Assembly (NCBI GenBank): GCA_963989385.1
Contig: OZ022499.1
Span: 35,022,993 to 35,086,992, forward strand
Reading direction: 5' to 3'
From: Ctena decussata
Taxonomy: Eukaryota; Mollusca; Bivalvia; Lucinida; Lucinidae
Length of the DNA: 64,000 nucleotides
This document shows, one piece after another, positions 36,989 through 48,493 of the stretch (positions within the stretch are counted from its first letter, which is position 1; each line of letters opens with the position of its first letter). A program made the translations under genes and the position numbers. The notes under the pieces are model-generated. The model was not told where the DNA came from, ran no database searches, and saw only the letters and a program-made list of their open reading frames with translations.

Positions 36989-39900
36989 GTAAGACTCTTT
37001 TCAGAACATGAAGACGCATGTATAACATGCCTGTGCATTTATTAACAATAACAGTTACTTACCAATTTCATAATCACATTTACAATTATGTGTTTTCTCA
37101 GTGTAAGAAATGACAGGCATCATTACTTTGTTAAAGTAAGCATGTCATATGATAACTACGTTTGATTACCGTATAATTAGATGATACTGCTAGCTTACAT
37201 GTCTATTTCTCATTTTGCATTATGATGTTGGACAATTGTCAACACTCAACAAATCAGGTGTGAATATTTCTGCACCAGTCAATTTGGGTGTCAGCTACAT
37301 TACTACAGCTGTAGAGTCTGCATGCCATAAGCCTGCTATATTAATATCCAAAACATGTTAACTTAGGTGTTTCAAAAGAATGGGGGAGGCAAAAACTAAA
37401 ACTTGCCGAGCTGATGGCCCTAAAACTGTACCCCTTTATCTTGAATAAGCTGAATCTCATAGCGTGTGAAAACAGTGAAGAGAGGCCACTGTGAGATAAC
37501 ATGCATTCCTGTTCTACAATATACATGAATATTCCTCCGGCCCCTTAGCTATTTCTTTCTAAATGATAAATATTTACTACCATAATGTATAATAAGAGTA
37601 CCATATTCCTAAAACTATCATGTGTAATTGTGGAGCAAGTACAACATTATGTTAATTCCAGTACAAGTTTCGCCGTTCTGAAATTTAGAGGGGGCAATCA
37701 TCGTTTTTGGAATTAGACTAGTGTATAAACTGAGCTTAGTTTAGTAGCAATAACTCTTCGGCACCTGCATACCGTGTTTATGTCTCTTAGTTAGTCCGCT
37801 ATGCTTGAGCCTGTTTTAAATATTAAGACTTTGTTGCCAAAGGAAAGGTACTTAGTAAAATGTTGTCACAGAGTTATCGCAGAGCAAGGTTTGTGTCAAC
37901 ACAAAAAAGTTCTATGGGAGGCACCATGACCTCGTGGATCCCTGCAATGGTGCCTTTTCTAAATTTATTGGCGGCCACGGCCAAAACATTATATGACTTT
38001 TCACTGACTTATCCCTCAGATACATAGACATGGCGGGTGTTTTATAATAAGGAATGCTTATTACATTACTCGAGAGCAGATGATCCCATGCAAATCTGAG
38101 TATCAGATTTGTTGTCGATTTTCTGATAATTCATGAGTCTGGGCTTACGGTGTTGGTATTTTGATTACTTCTACTATTAATAATTTAGGTTAATACATTA
38201 ATTAAGCATTTAATATTCAAAGAAATTATATTTAGATAACAAAAAACATTAATATTATTATTCCTAGCACCACTGATAACCATAAAATTATTCATATTTG
38301 TAAGTGAAACGAAATCGGACAATCAGCAGATAATTTTGATATTTAATTAAATACCCCTACAAAGGAATATAATGTTTTTACAACCAATCATATATTGTTT
38401 TATGTTGAAGGTATAAAGACTATTATTCTACTACAGCGCTATTTCATAGATGAGAAAAAATATCAATGTACAGGTCTCAAAATATTTAATTTAGAAACTA
38501 CTTCTTTTTTCGATTGACGACAGTGCAATGCATCCCCAATAAGAGGGTTATTTACTTTCGATCAACAATGACATGGAATCACCAGTCATTTTGGATAATT
38601 CTTAAAGAGGGTCGAGGTTACTGACTGCACAAGTTTTGATCCAATGTTAATCATATCCATGTCCATGGACAGATTTTTTGGTAAAAATGGAATTTTTGTA
38701 AAAAATGATATTTTCTCAAAACAGGTGAAAGGCATGAAAATATTAACCAAATCAAACAACCATTTTTGTTTTAATAAAACCAAATGACTTGCATAGTAAC
38801 CTATTTAAAAAGATCACTTTCAACTCAAGTTTATAAGAATTTATTAACTTGCAGACAAACATGCCTCATTTTCAGAAAATTCAAAACTTGCAAAATTTGT
38901 TGCATGGAAATAAGCAAGGCTTTTTTTGCACTGAAATTCTTGTTATCTTAAATTTCCATCCTTTGTCGAAATGCTGCCAAAGAATTGGAAATAATTGGAT
39001 ACTGGTGTACGACTTTATGGGCTGTTGAACTGGGTGTATGTGTGTACTGATGTCTATGGGAAAAATATCAGTTGCTCTTTTAAATATTTTGAGTAGTGGG
39101 TGAAATAATGATGTTTTAGATGTTTTATTCTGTTGCAGGCAAGTATAAAGGAAATCGCATTTTAGATATAGGGTCTGGTCCAGTTGTATATGCTGTCATC
39201 ACCGCTTCCAAGTATTTTGATGAGGTTTATGTAACAGATCTTGTTCAGGCAAACGTTGAGCTCTTACAGAAATGGATAAGAGGAGAATCGGAACATATGC
39301 AGTATCTGATGGAACAATATGCTGCGAAGGATGGAAAGGGGTATATACAGGGTGATCTTGCCTATCGCTAACATAAGTATTTTTCAGTCAGGCTTAAGTG
39401 ATTAGTTTTGCTGTTGATACTATTATAAAACAGTCAATCTCATGATACTGAATTCGTCACCGTCACGGGAAAACGAATGGAAACGCTATGATTTTCTTTG
39501 TATCATAATGACAAAGAGTATTGGTAAAATCTGAACTGCTTCGGGAGGGAAATTACTGTTTCTTATTTACTTAATATTTGCTGCTGCCATTGTAATAAAC
39601 ATACACATAATCAGTCTTAATTTGCATACGGCTTGAAATACTCAAATAACAAATAAAAAACAAAACAAAAAAAAAAAAAACGAAAAAAAAAAACCAGCAA
39701 TATCGCGGCTAGAGACATTCCTGCTGCAGCTACACATTTTTAAAATGTTTCTTGTTATTTGTTTAAGCGAAACATGGCAAGAGAAGAATAGTCAAGTGCG
39801 GAACAAGATAAAAGGCACATTTGTATGTGACATGCACAAAACCGATATGCTTTCTGGGACATTATTAGATGGTATGAAAGTTGATGCAGTAACGGCATGT

Positions 39901-40763
39901 CTGTGTATGGCTGCGTCTAATCCGGATGGCATTGAAACCTTCAGGCAATCTCTGAAGAACTTTAGGTATCGTATCTGACAACATAAAGTTAAAAAAAAAC
40001 GTTTTCAGAAAACGCTAATTATACATCAATTTCGAGAGAAAAAAAAAGATCATCACGTTATTATCTCTTAATCTGGCTGATATTTAGTTGACCCTGGAAT
40101 GACTCACAAAAGTGACTTTTGCTTACACTATTTACATTGAAAATCTAAGATTCTTTCCCTAGAACCAGCGCTCTTTGGGTACAATTTTAGCTTCTGAATT
40201 TGAAACGTCCAATTATGATTTGAGGCGGGACGGGAGGGGTAAGTATTTAATTGGACATTTATCAAATGGTTGAAAAACATTGTTGACAGTGATCAGTCTT
40301 GCCTTCGACATCTCTCTGCTCAAATTCATTAGGATAAAGGTTAAGAAAAAAAATAACTCAGAAGGTGAGGTGAGTATGGATTGATTTTTCACTTGCTCGA
40401 TACTTTGCCAGATATATGCGTGTTAGTGATCAAACTATTTTGTTGATATACTTCTCACTGACATTTCGTTTTGGTAAAATCCTAAACCCAGGCAGCCATT
40501 TTTTATATTGACATTTTCTTTTCAGTAAGATCCTAAACCAAGGCGGTCATCTAATGCTTGTAGACGCTATGGAGTGTTCGTGGTATGCTGCTCATGACAT
40601 GGTATTCCGAATCCTCAGTCTAACGGAAGAAGATCTCAGACTTGCTTTTAAGGACTCGGGATTTATAATTGAACATTTGGAAATAGCAAAACTAAGTCCT
40701 CTTTTAAATCAGACAACCTGCGATGCCAAATCAATGTACTCTCTTGTGGCGAAGAAGTTGTAA
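36850..40763 (+). CDS. NNMT/PNMT/TEMT-family small-molecule N-methyltransferase, copy A (4 exons, 258 aa)
   Basis: Exons 36850-36988, 39139-39340, 39768-39965 and 40526-40763 join in phase through GT/AG junctions to a 258 aa protein; human NNMT is 264 aa. Family features in order: N-terminal YDPEEYVELYY (residues 10-20) covering the substrate lid, SAM motif I ILDIGSGPVVYAV, the acidic turn VTDLVQAN, FVCDMH, and the post-II strand GGHLMLVDAMECSWY. The C-terminal MYSLVAKKL closes the fold. The enzyme should move a methyl group from S-adenosylmethionine to a small N-, S- or Se-nucleophile in the cytosol. The Asp of LVDAM matches nicotinamide-contacting D197 of NNMT, but the position of S213 is Ile, so nicotinamide may not be the substrate. 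Family assignment is firm; the substrate is unknown. Confidence 0.93.
36989..39138. other. Methyltransferase A intron 1 (shared with copies B and C)
   Basis: The middle of this intron (about 37540-38100) aligns with 54300-54880 in copy B and partly with 62628-62850 near pseudogene C. Shared blocks include TTAGTCCGCTATGCT, AGAGTTATCGCAGAGC in variant forms and GGGAGGCACC. The rest is AT-rich. Frames across the conserved part differ in stops between copies, so it is not an exon. Confidence 0.7.
39139..39340 (+). CDS. Methyltransferase A exon 2 (SAM-binding)
   Basis: Encodes KYKGNRILDIGSGPVVYAV and the following fold to EQYAAKDGKG. The donor was set at 39341 (AAAGGG|GTATAT), because that keeps the phase and the 202 nt length of copy B. 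A frame read through the intron would stop within a few codons. Confidence 0.88.
39768..39965 (+). CDS. Methyltransferase A exon 3
   Basis: Starts at GTTTAAG|CGAAACATGG and ends AACTTTAG|GTATCG. The acceptor AAG is weaker than the CAG of copy B and is preceded by a poor pyrimidine tract plus an A-rich run (39647-39690), so splicing efficiency is worth checking. Confidence 0.88.
40526..40763 (+). CDS. Methyltransferase A exon 4 (terminal)
   Basis: The acceptor TTCTTTTCAG precedes TAAGATCCTAAACC; the exon encodes SKILNQGGHLMLVDAMECSWY through VAKKL and TAA. An AATAAA at about 41100 is the nearest likely polyadenylation signal. Confidence 0.92.
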
Positions 40764-41162
40764 GAATCATGTATTGTTGCTATAACGTTTTCATTCCATA
40801 TGCCATGAATACGTACCAGTTGTAGAGATATCATAAAGTCTTTTTATTGCGACAGATATGTCTGAGCATACAGTAGAGACTCAGATCAGACTGCCCCTGG
40901 ACGACTGCCCCTGGTCAACGCTGTTTGCCGTTCCCTCTGTATTTTTGGAAGCATTACTCAATTAAATGCCCTAACTGTTCCATTTTATGTCAGTTATGGC
41001 AATTAATGTACAAACTTTAGAGACTTTTAAAGTATCGACTTCGGAATAACTATTTAGTAACGTTGTCCTTGATCTGAGGATGGTACTGCTACTTACAGTA
41101 ATAAATTGAAGGAGGCTGCTTTCAAATGGCCATCCTGGGTCCCAGCAGGCATGTGCCGTCAA

Positions 41163-41196
41163 AATGACGTCGTATTGATGTCGATACGACGTCATA
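41163..41196. repeat. GACGTC-rich hairpin
   Basis: ATGACGTCGTAT and ATACGACGTCAT are perfect inverted copies around a 10 base loop. More GACGT words follow to about 41223. Confidence 0.6.
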
Positions 41197-41780
41197 ACGT
41201 CGCATGGACGTCAAGACGACGTAGTTTCAATTGTCCGCTGGAGTTGGATATGTATACCGTAATTTTGAGCTATTCGGATCATATGTTGCAGTTGCAATAC
41301 TTATCCGTAAACCATTTATTGAAAAGTTAGTCCTTGAACATGATGTGATGTCACCAAAGCTTTGCATTATTGACAGAAAAATTGGTTGGTTGTTTTGGGT
41401 CTTCGTATGAAAAACGTAGACGTCACATCTAATATTTCCTGTCGTCCACTTTTACTTGGCTGGAATCCGCTTTATGTTGTATTGGTCTATTCACAGGCTG
41501 GCGATTAAATTTGTATGTGAATTATATCACAAGCTTTTAAACCTCTTAACACTAAATTTTACACAACTTATTATTGCTGCAAAAGTAATCACTTTTATCA
41601 TGATCACGATATCTCACCTCAAACACCTGCGTAACGCAGACACAGACAAGAGCGTAGTATTTAAAGATTTCAAGGGAGAGAAATCTGCCAAACAAATCCC
41701 TTCGAAAAACGTGAAAAAAAAAATCAAAGCCTCAGCCTGTTTCGGCACGCTTAATGCGCGCTGAGGATTTGAAATAAACT

Positions 41781-41993
41781 TATTATCATCCCCGGTTAAC
41801 TATGTTTCCAAGGCTGGTACGAAACGACAAAGAGATGTTCCGAAATGAAAACGAGTCATAGTGCCAAAATGACCTAGTAATCGTGGCTAAACAAATCTGG
41901 AATTTTGGAACTAAGACTCTTTTTCTTTTCGTAACAGCTCTCTTTCGTTTCGTAACAGCCCTTGTACGTACATAGGTAACCAGGGGTAATTAT
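41781..41993. mobile_element. Small TIR element (~213 bp)
   Basis: The left arm TATCATCCCCGGTTAACTATG and GGTACGAAACGACAAAGAG is matched inverted by CTCTCTTTCGTTTCGTAAC and CATAGGTAACCAGGGGTAAT. Arms are about 55 bp with mismatches; the interior is non-coding. Confidence 0.65.
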
Positions 41994-42057
41994 AGTTAAA
42001 ACAACATTCGCCTTACGCGGTGTTCTTTTTATAAAATTCATTTAAAGTCATAGAGGA

Positions 42058-42211
42058 TATTTGACTTTTTCCGTGTAAGGTCGATTTTTATTTCACCGAA
42101 TGAACACCAAAAGCAATATTTTCACGAGTGGCGAAGCCACGGGTGAAAATACCACCTTTGGTGGTCATTAGTGAAATAAAAATTCATCTTACACTGAAAA
42201 AGTCAAATTTT
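42058..42211. mobile_element. Foldback element (~154 bp)
   Basis: ATTTGACTTTTTCCGTGTAAG and TTTTTATTTCAC on the left pair with GTGAAATAAAAATTC and TTACACTGAAAAAGTCAAAT on the right. The loop region has two smaller hairpins, GTGGCGAAGCCAC and ACCACCTTTGGTGGT. Confidence 0.75.
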
Positions 42212-42616
42212 CTATTTCTTTTATGCTTGAAAATCGCAATAATTCTGTTTATTCAAGAGCGTCAGCCATCACGACAGGAACTCAACTTTTTTTCTAGCCG
42301 TTTTGCCTCAAATTTGATGCTTCCAGCGTGTTTATTGGGTATAATATTGGTTGAAAACATAGTTTGCAACTGATAAATAGCTTCAAATGTCATTTTGATA
42401 AAGACATCTCAAAATATTTGCCAAGAAAGAAAGCCTACAGAAGACTTAGGCGGCCTGACGTCGCGTTCAGTAACAATGTTACGTTGGCGCTTTTAGTGAC
42501 GTCATTAACGTCGCAATGACTTGCAAACATGCGTGACGTAATTTTTGTCAAGCCAAATAAGATTTGGCCAATTAATCAACAACAAACTTGAGGCTATTTC
42601 ATAAAAATCCTATTTC

Positions 42617-42685
42617 TGACCAGTGAAATCGAAAGTGATAATTTCAGTGTTTGAAACAGCGAGATTATCAGTTTCGATTTCACCG
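42617..42685. repeat. Inverted repeat around GTGAAATCGAAA
   Basis: CCAGTGAAATCGAAAGTGAT and ATCAGTTTCGATTTCACC are inverted copies about 30 bp apart, including an inner partial match (AATTTCAGTGTTTGAAACAG). Confidence 0.55.
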
Positions 42686-43106
42686 AGAAATCTCTATAAT
42701 TCATTGAAAAGTTTTGGAATATTACTAAACACAACTGTTTTGAATTCAGGAGGTTTAGCTGAGTGTTTTTCGAAAATTTCGACACATTGTTCTGACAATA
42801 TACAGTCTGACGTTACATATCGAAATAGCTTCCTGTCATTAATCAGTATATTTGAGACCAATACAAAGTAATGGCTAACATTCACAACACTATACGCTAT
42901 TGCATCTACCTGTTCAGCGATCTGTTACGCTTTTTTTGACAACATAATTCGAAATCCAAAAGTTCTTTTCTCTTTTATGGAACGTCCCCCGCAATTTGGC
43001 TGGCAAATGGCTATCTTTACAGTTTATGATGACAGCAACATAGGTGTACTATACCAAAGGTTATGCGACAGATGATAATCGATGAGGCTTTAAAGGAGTT
43101 TAAAGC

Positions 43107-43385
43107 CCCAGTCACACACACATATTACGGATAGTTGCGGATAAAATCCTCAGTTTATCCGCAGAATTTGTGGGCGTGGCCTAATTTTATTTAATGAATT
43201 TACGGATATAGTTGCCAATAGATGTGTATGGATACGGATAGGTACGAACTACTAACCGTCCGTTACCTTCTGTAACCTTTAGATGCGGATAAATACCTTC
43301 AGATGCGGACTGTTTCGCATGCCTAGCGGATAGAAGAATAGAAAAGATTAACTGCGACGTCCACATCTGTGTCTACTCCTTGTAT
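43107..43385. mobile_element. Diverged terminal fragment of the CCCCAGTCACAC transposon family
   Basis: It begins GCCCCAGTCACACACACATA like the element that follows at 43386 and is rich in TACGGATA words, but it diverges afterwards. It looks like an older terminus beside a newer one. Confidence 0.5.
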
Positions 43386-44204
43386 GCTCCAGTCACACAC
43401 ACATATACGGATTGTGCGGATACTACGGATGGCCCGTCCGTATCTATCCGTTTCATCCGTAATGGATGCGTATCAGATCCGCAGAGTCCGTAACTGTCCG
43501 TATCATATCCGCAGAGTCCGCAGGATCCGCGTCGAAATTTTGAAAAGTTTCAAAATTCGGGCGCGGATGCGTAAACCGTAATGGTGCGTTACTAAACGCA
43601 TATATCCGCATCTATCCGTATCTAATCCGTGTTGCATACGTATCTATTCCGTATCTTATCCGTTATTGAACCTATCATTCCGCAGTCCATCTCCAAGCTG
43701 AGGACCGATACGGTTTCAAGCGGATCGTTACCTTTAGTTACGGAAGTTACGGATCTCGTTCGGCGTACTGTAAAGGACTGTCTACAGTAACGTTTCAATA
43801 CAAAAAGGTTGCGTTCCAAGACAGATACCTACAGGATGGTTTGGAGAGGCGGCTGTACGGCAACAATACCAGTAGGGGGCGAAGAGACAGAGACTGTATC
43901 TCAAGCACTATTACGACGGAGTGGCCGGGTCGGTGCCATGGCAGTAACGTATGGTGCAGCTATGGGGAGATGTTATGTTTCTTATTTGTAACAGAGGGGT
44001 CATCTTTTCATGAACTTGCCAAAGGTAAAAGTAGGGCCATCATTTGGTTTAAACAATATTTTATTCATAGATTTTATACATACATATGAATAATACAATG
44101 AAGCAATACAGGATCTGACAGTAAGCGTAACGCTTATATGTAAGTCATCTCCTGAAACAATGGATACTGTACAATGATACTGAATGGCTAGTTGTATCAA
44201 ACCA

Positions 44205-44209
<5 letters not shown>

Positions 44210-44250
<41 letters not shown>
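44210..44250. repeat. (GA)n tract at the LINE 3' side
   Basis: About 41 bp of perfect GA repeat. On the LINE's strand it reads (TC)n and lies ~370 bp after the LINE stop codon, so it may be the element's 3' tail. Confidence 0.85.
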
Positions 44251-44254
<4 letters not shown>

Positions 44255-44621
44255 AAACGAACATCAGTTTTGTAAGAGTTGAAATAAGAATACTATCAAA
44301 ATCGATTACACATAACTTTGACATGAAATCATGATGGTTACAGTAGAGTACGACATGCTTTCTACAAACATTATTCAACATGCTAGAAGCAACTATAGTT
44401 TAATTGTTCGTTTAAACGAATACTGGAGTACATATAGATTGACAGACAAAAGACTGCAAGACTCAGAATACATGTATAAAATAACAGAGAAAGGGGAAAG
44501 AAAAAGAAAGAAAAACATATAGCTGACCGGTACCCCCGCCCCCAAATATTCAAGATGATACTTCACCCTGCAATAGTTATATCTCGTAGTAGCAGACTGG
44601 GCAGTAATGATGCGAATTTTC

Positions 44622-47600
44622 TTAACTATTAATAAATCTACCTGACTTTATAATGAATTCTTGCACTTGTAAAAATAGACTCTCGTTTACGTGTGATGGT
44701 TCATTTTCTTTTCCAAATAATAAATCGTGAGTTGTGAAGTTCGGGAGATCATTCGGTAAGTATAAATTCCTTGCGACTGTGTATCTCGGACAAATAAAAA
44801 AGAAATGGTATGGACTCTCGAAACCACCACATAGGCAAGACGGACTGGGAACAATGTTTTTCTGGTAAAGATGGGAATTTAGGGAGCTACATTCCAGTCT
44901 TAGCCTAGTGTGGAGTATCTGTCCAATCCGTGAACCAACGTTATAATATTTTGGGGGTCTCTTTATGTTTTTATTCAATTGATACTTAAAAGACACGACG
45001 GATGGGGCCTGTTTAACTTCATCTGAGAGAGAATTCCAAGCACGGATAGTAGATGGGAAGAAAGAATTATAGAACAGATTTGTATTAGAGGATAGTGTCT
45101 GGATATGGTTAGCATTTCTAAGATTGTATGTAGTAGTTTCTTGAACTAACGGCGGCAAAAGATCTCGTATATAATCAGGTGAGAGACCGTTCATGATTTT
45201 ATAAAAGATAATCAGTTTATGCTTGTTTCGTCGGTTTTGTAATGATTCCCACCCAAGGTCATCAAGCAATTTCTGAATGCTACAAAGCTTAGTAGCACCA
45301 GCAACTGTCCTGGCTGCTTCTATATGCATGGCCTCTAACTTTTGTTTAGTTTCAATAGAAGCATTATCCCAGACTGAGTCACAATACTCAAGTAGAGGTC
45401 GTATGAAGGAAATATACATTTGTTCTAATGCTTTTCGGCTTATCCTGAATTTGAGTGCTCTCCTGAGATTAAGTCTTATCCACGCCTTTTCAGTAATGAT
45501 ATTAATGTGATTTGCCCATGTACATGTGCTAGATAAAGTAATACCCAAATGCTTGTGACAAACAGTCTCCGTTAAAACCGTGTTATTCATAAGAAGTGGA
45601 GGATGCTGTATGGGATTATGTTTCCTGGAGGCTGTCATAGAAACGGTCTTACTTGCATTAAATGTGACTAACCATGATTCAGCCCATTTATTTATGGTTG
45701 TCAAGTCATTGTTTAGAAGAACAGCAGCACTTTGAGGAGAATCGACTACGACATATAGACTAGTGTCGTCAGCAAACAGACGGATAGAAGATCCAATGTC
45801 CTTGACTATGTCATTAATATAAATCAAGAATAGTAGGGGCCCAAGAATAGAGCCCTGTGGGACACCAGCATTTATTAGAGCCCAATCTGACGCCTGACCA
45901 TTAATAACAACACGCTGTTGACGGCCTGAGAGATAACTGGCGAACCACTGTACGACTATGTCGGAACAGCCTATACCCGAGAGCTTATGAAGAAGGCCCC
46001 TGTGCCAGACTCTGTCGAAAGCTTTACTGATGTCGCAAAAGACTGTCCTAACTTCTTTGCCGCTGTCCACTGCTTCACAGAAAGAGTGATAGGTATGAAT
46101 TAGCTGGTAGGTGGTTGAATCACCACGTATAAACCCAGACTGTAAAGGGCTTAAAATACCGTTTCCAGTAACATAGTTATAAAGGCGTTTATGAACACAA
46201 CGTTCCATGATTTTTCCCATTTGACTTAATAAAGATATTGGCCTATAATTCGAGGGTAATGATTTATCGTCTTTTTTGTGAATAGGTGTAACATTAGCAT
46301 TTTTCCAGGGCTTAGGATAATACCTTGCTATTAGTGATCGATTAAAAACAGTACAGAGTGGTGATGCTAAAATATTCGCACCTTCTTTTAGAAGGCGTGG
46401 GCTTATAAGATCTGGACCGGAAGCTTTGTAGATATTGAGATTGAGAAGAACGTCCTTGACATCTAGAATAGAAATTTCAATTTGTTGGAGAGAGTGCTGC
46501 AAAGGTAAGAGGTATGGTAAGGGTTTGTTACTGTCGTCAACTACCGTCTGTGAAGTGAAGTAAATGTTCATCATATTTGCCTTATGGGAGCTATCTTCTG
46601 CGTATTCATTATTCATGATCAAGGTGGGGATATTGAAGGCCGATTTTCCATAATTCAGTACTTGTTTTGCTGTTTTCCAGAATAATTTAGAATTTGTAGA
46701 TTCCGTCGAGAGTAAGCCGTCAAGTTTGTCAAAATAGTCTTTTTTCGATTTTCGAATTTCAGTCACAATTCTATTCCGAAGTATCTTGTATCTGTCACGA
46801 AACACCAAATTAGAAGTTCTTTTGAATTTTCTGTGGTTACGTTTACGTTTTCTGATGAGATTTTTTATGTGGCAGGTTATCCACGGATGCTCAGCAGGTC
46901 TTATCGTTACAATCTTATTTGGTATACTTTGTTCTGCAGCCGAAGATATCGCTTCGGTTGATTGCAAAACAGCTTCATCAATGTCACTTACAGATTCTAC
47001 TTTATTTTCTAAATTACTTTCCAGTAGTGCTGTCCGAAACCTATCGAAATCAGCAAGGGGATAACTCCATATTCGTCTTTTAAATGTTTTAACCGATTGT
47101 CGAAGAAACTTCAGTAATACAATTGTCGGACAGTGATATCTAACTTGGTCTGGTATAAAACAGTCTGCAACACCACTCGTCAAAACATTAGTAGTGTTGC
47201 GTACCATGACTAAATCGATCAGGGATGACGAGTGTTCGGTAAAGTGTGTTGCCTCAGTAATTAACTGCTTTAAATTAAATTCTTGAATTATTTCTGTCAT
47301 TCTGTTACCGTTACTGTGAAGCAGGTTGTAATTGAAGTCACCTAAAATAAATATATCAACTATGTTAGTATTAAAAGCCTTATCAATACTTTCTTCTATA
47401 AGATATGAATAGTTATTGCTACTGTTAGGAGGTCGGTAGAATCCACCAACGAGAATCCTTTTTGACCTTACTTGAATTTCTATCCAAACTGCCTCCAGCC
47501 CACGCAACTCCAGATCATGGCGTCGTTTACATGGAAAAAAATCGCGAACGTAGATAACAACTCCTCCCCCTACACGATCACACCTGTCCTTTCTGAAGGG

Positions 47601-48170
47601 TGGCAAAAAATTTGCTATTGAAATTGTATCATTCTGAATATCAGGTTTAAGCCAACTTTCAGAAAAGACAAGCACATCGTATGCATCTGCTTCGGCCTTA
47701 ATTAAGTCGAGTTTAGGTAATATACTCTGAATATTAAGATGAAAAATACTAAGATGATTGGATAACATCAGATACGAGGAAGATGAGCTATCTGCATCGC
47801 TTCCGACAGAGCCCGGCCCAGGATTGACTTCTACATCTCCGCTTATAAGAACGAATAACCATGAAATAAGGACAGTGACAAACATGGACATCAAACAGTT
47901 ACGACTAAAGTTTATATTATTTGTCGAAATACATTTACAACGAGTATAAGGAAACGTGATGTTTTTGTATACCTCATTATTTCGTTGCAAATCTATTATC
48001 AAACTAAGACATGAGACTGTATAGTTGCTGCCCAAATATGTTAAGAAAAAAGCAATGAAGACAAGATAAAATTTACTATTTGATATCCGCTTTCTGTTGC
48101 CCAGTCCTGAAGAGCACGATACACCAGAGAAACCACCAAGACCATCCGATTTAAATTTACAAAATTTCAT
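44622..48170 (-). mobile_element. Intact non-LTR retrotransposon polyprotein (APE endonuclease + reverse transcriptase, 1182 aa)
   Basis: One uninterrupted frame encodes, in order, hydrophobic stretches at residues 34-47 and 95-110 and a 2A-like GDVEVNPGP at 111-119. The APE endonuclease (about 140-355) carries LNIQSI, SESWL, GGFYRPP, LGDFN, SLIDLVM and RYHCPT. The reverse transcriptase (about 620-870) carries NYRPISLLS, SKAFDRVWH, GVPQGSILGPLLF and the catalytic FADD at 799-802. A C-terminal knuckle C1112-x-C1114-x7-H1122-x4-C1127 closes it. This is the layout of CR1/jockey-like LINE ORF2. The protein would nick the target and reverse-transcribe the element RNA. No stop, frameshift or lost catalytic residue was seen, so the copy is young and possibly competent. 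Exact clade needs a tree. Confidence 0.95.
47814..47840 (-). other. 2A-like ribosome-skipping motif in the LINE
   Basis: The codons for GDVEVNPGP fit the 2A consensus D(V/I)ExNPG|P, in which the ribosome fails to join the last Gly-Pro bond. The motif follows a hydrophobic segment (MFVTVLISWLFVLIS) and precedes the endonuclease by about 20 residues. Skipping would release a ~118 aa leader from the enzyme. 2A-like peptides are documented in several non-LTR retrotransposons of marine invertebrates; activity here is inferred. Confidence 0.8.
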
Positions 48171-48493
48171 ATATTACACAACAAAAAGTTTAAGAAAATC
48201 AGAATAAGTCTTGCCGGCCACTCTGGATCATCGTAGCTAACTAACTCTCGCATGAAATTTTCAAAGACTATCGCAATAAAATGTACAGAGTCATTGGGCA
48301 GGGAACCGGTCACAAAGAAGTAACATAGAAAAAAGGAAAAGGAGAGTGAAACAGTAGAACAAAGAGACATACACAAAAACAAAAAAGGGATGTGTGTATG
48401 GTAACTATAAGTTCCAAAGAGAAAGAGTTCGTGTTGTTCTGTTATGTTTAAATATGATCTTAAAAGCTCTTGCGCTACAACCAGTAGGCACAC

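Larger units (their letters stand above)
40764..43102. other. Intergenic DNA between methyltransferase A and the 43-50 kb transposon nest
   Basis: Contains a decayed foldback fragment (about 40865-40950), a GACGTC-rich hairpin (41163-41196), a TIR element (41781-41993), a foldback (42058-42211) and a short inverted repeat (42617-42685). No gene was recognised. Confidence 0.55.

Noticed and set aside
43809..44089. Overlapping 60-82 codon frames as a transposase remnant
   Set aside because: Neither frame carries a recognisable DDE/DDD or zinc-finger motif, and two overlapping frames of equal plausibility argue for chance.
48167..48493. 108-codon frame as a genuine LINE ORF1
   Set aside because: No RNA-recognition, zinc-knuckle or coiled-coil features are visible. 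The overlap with the main frame is noted as a weak finding only.
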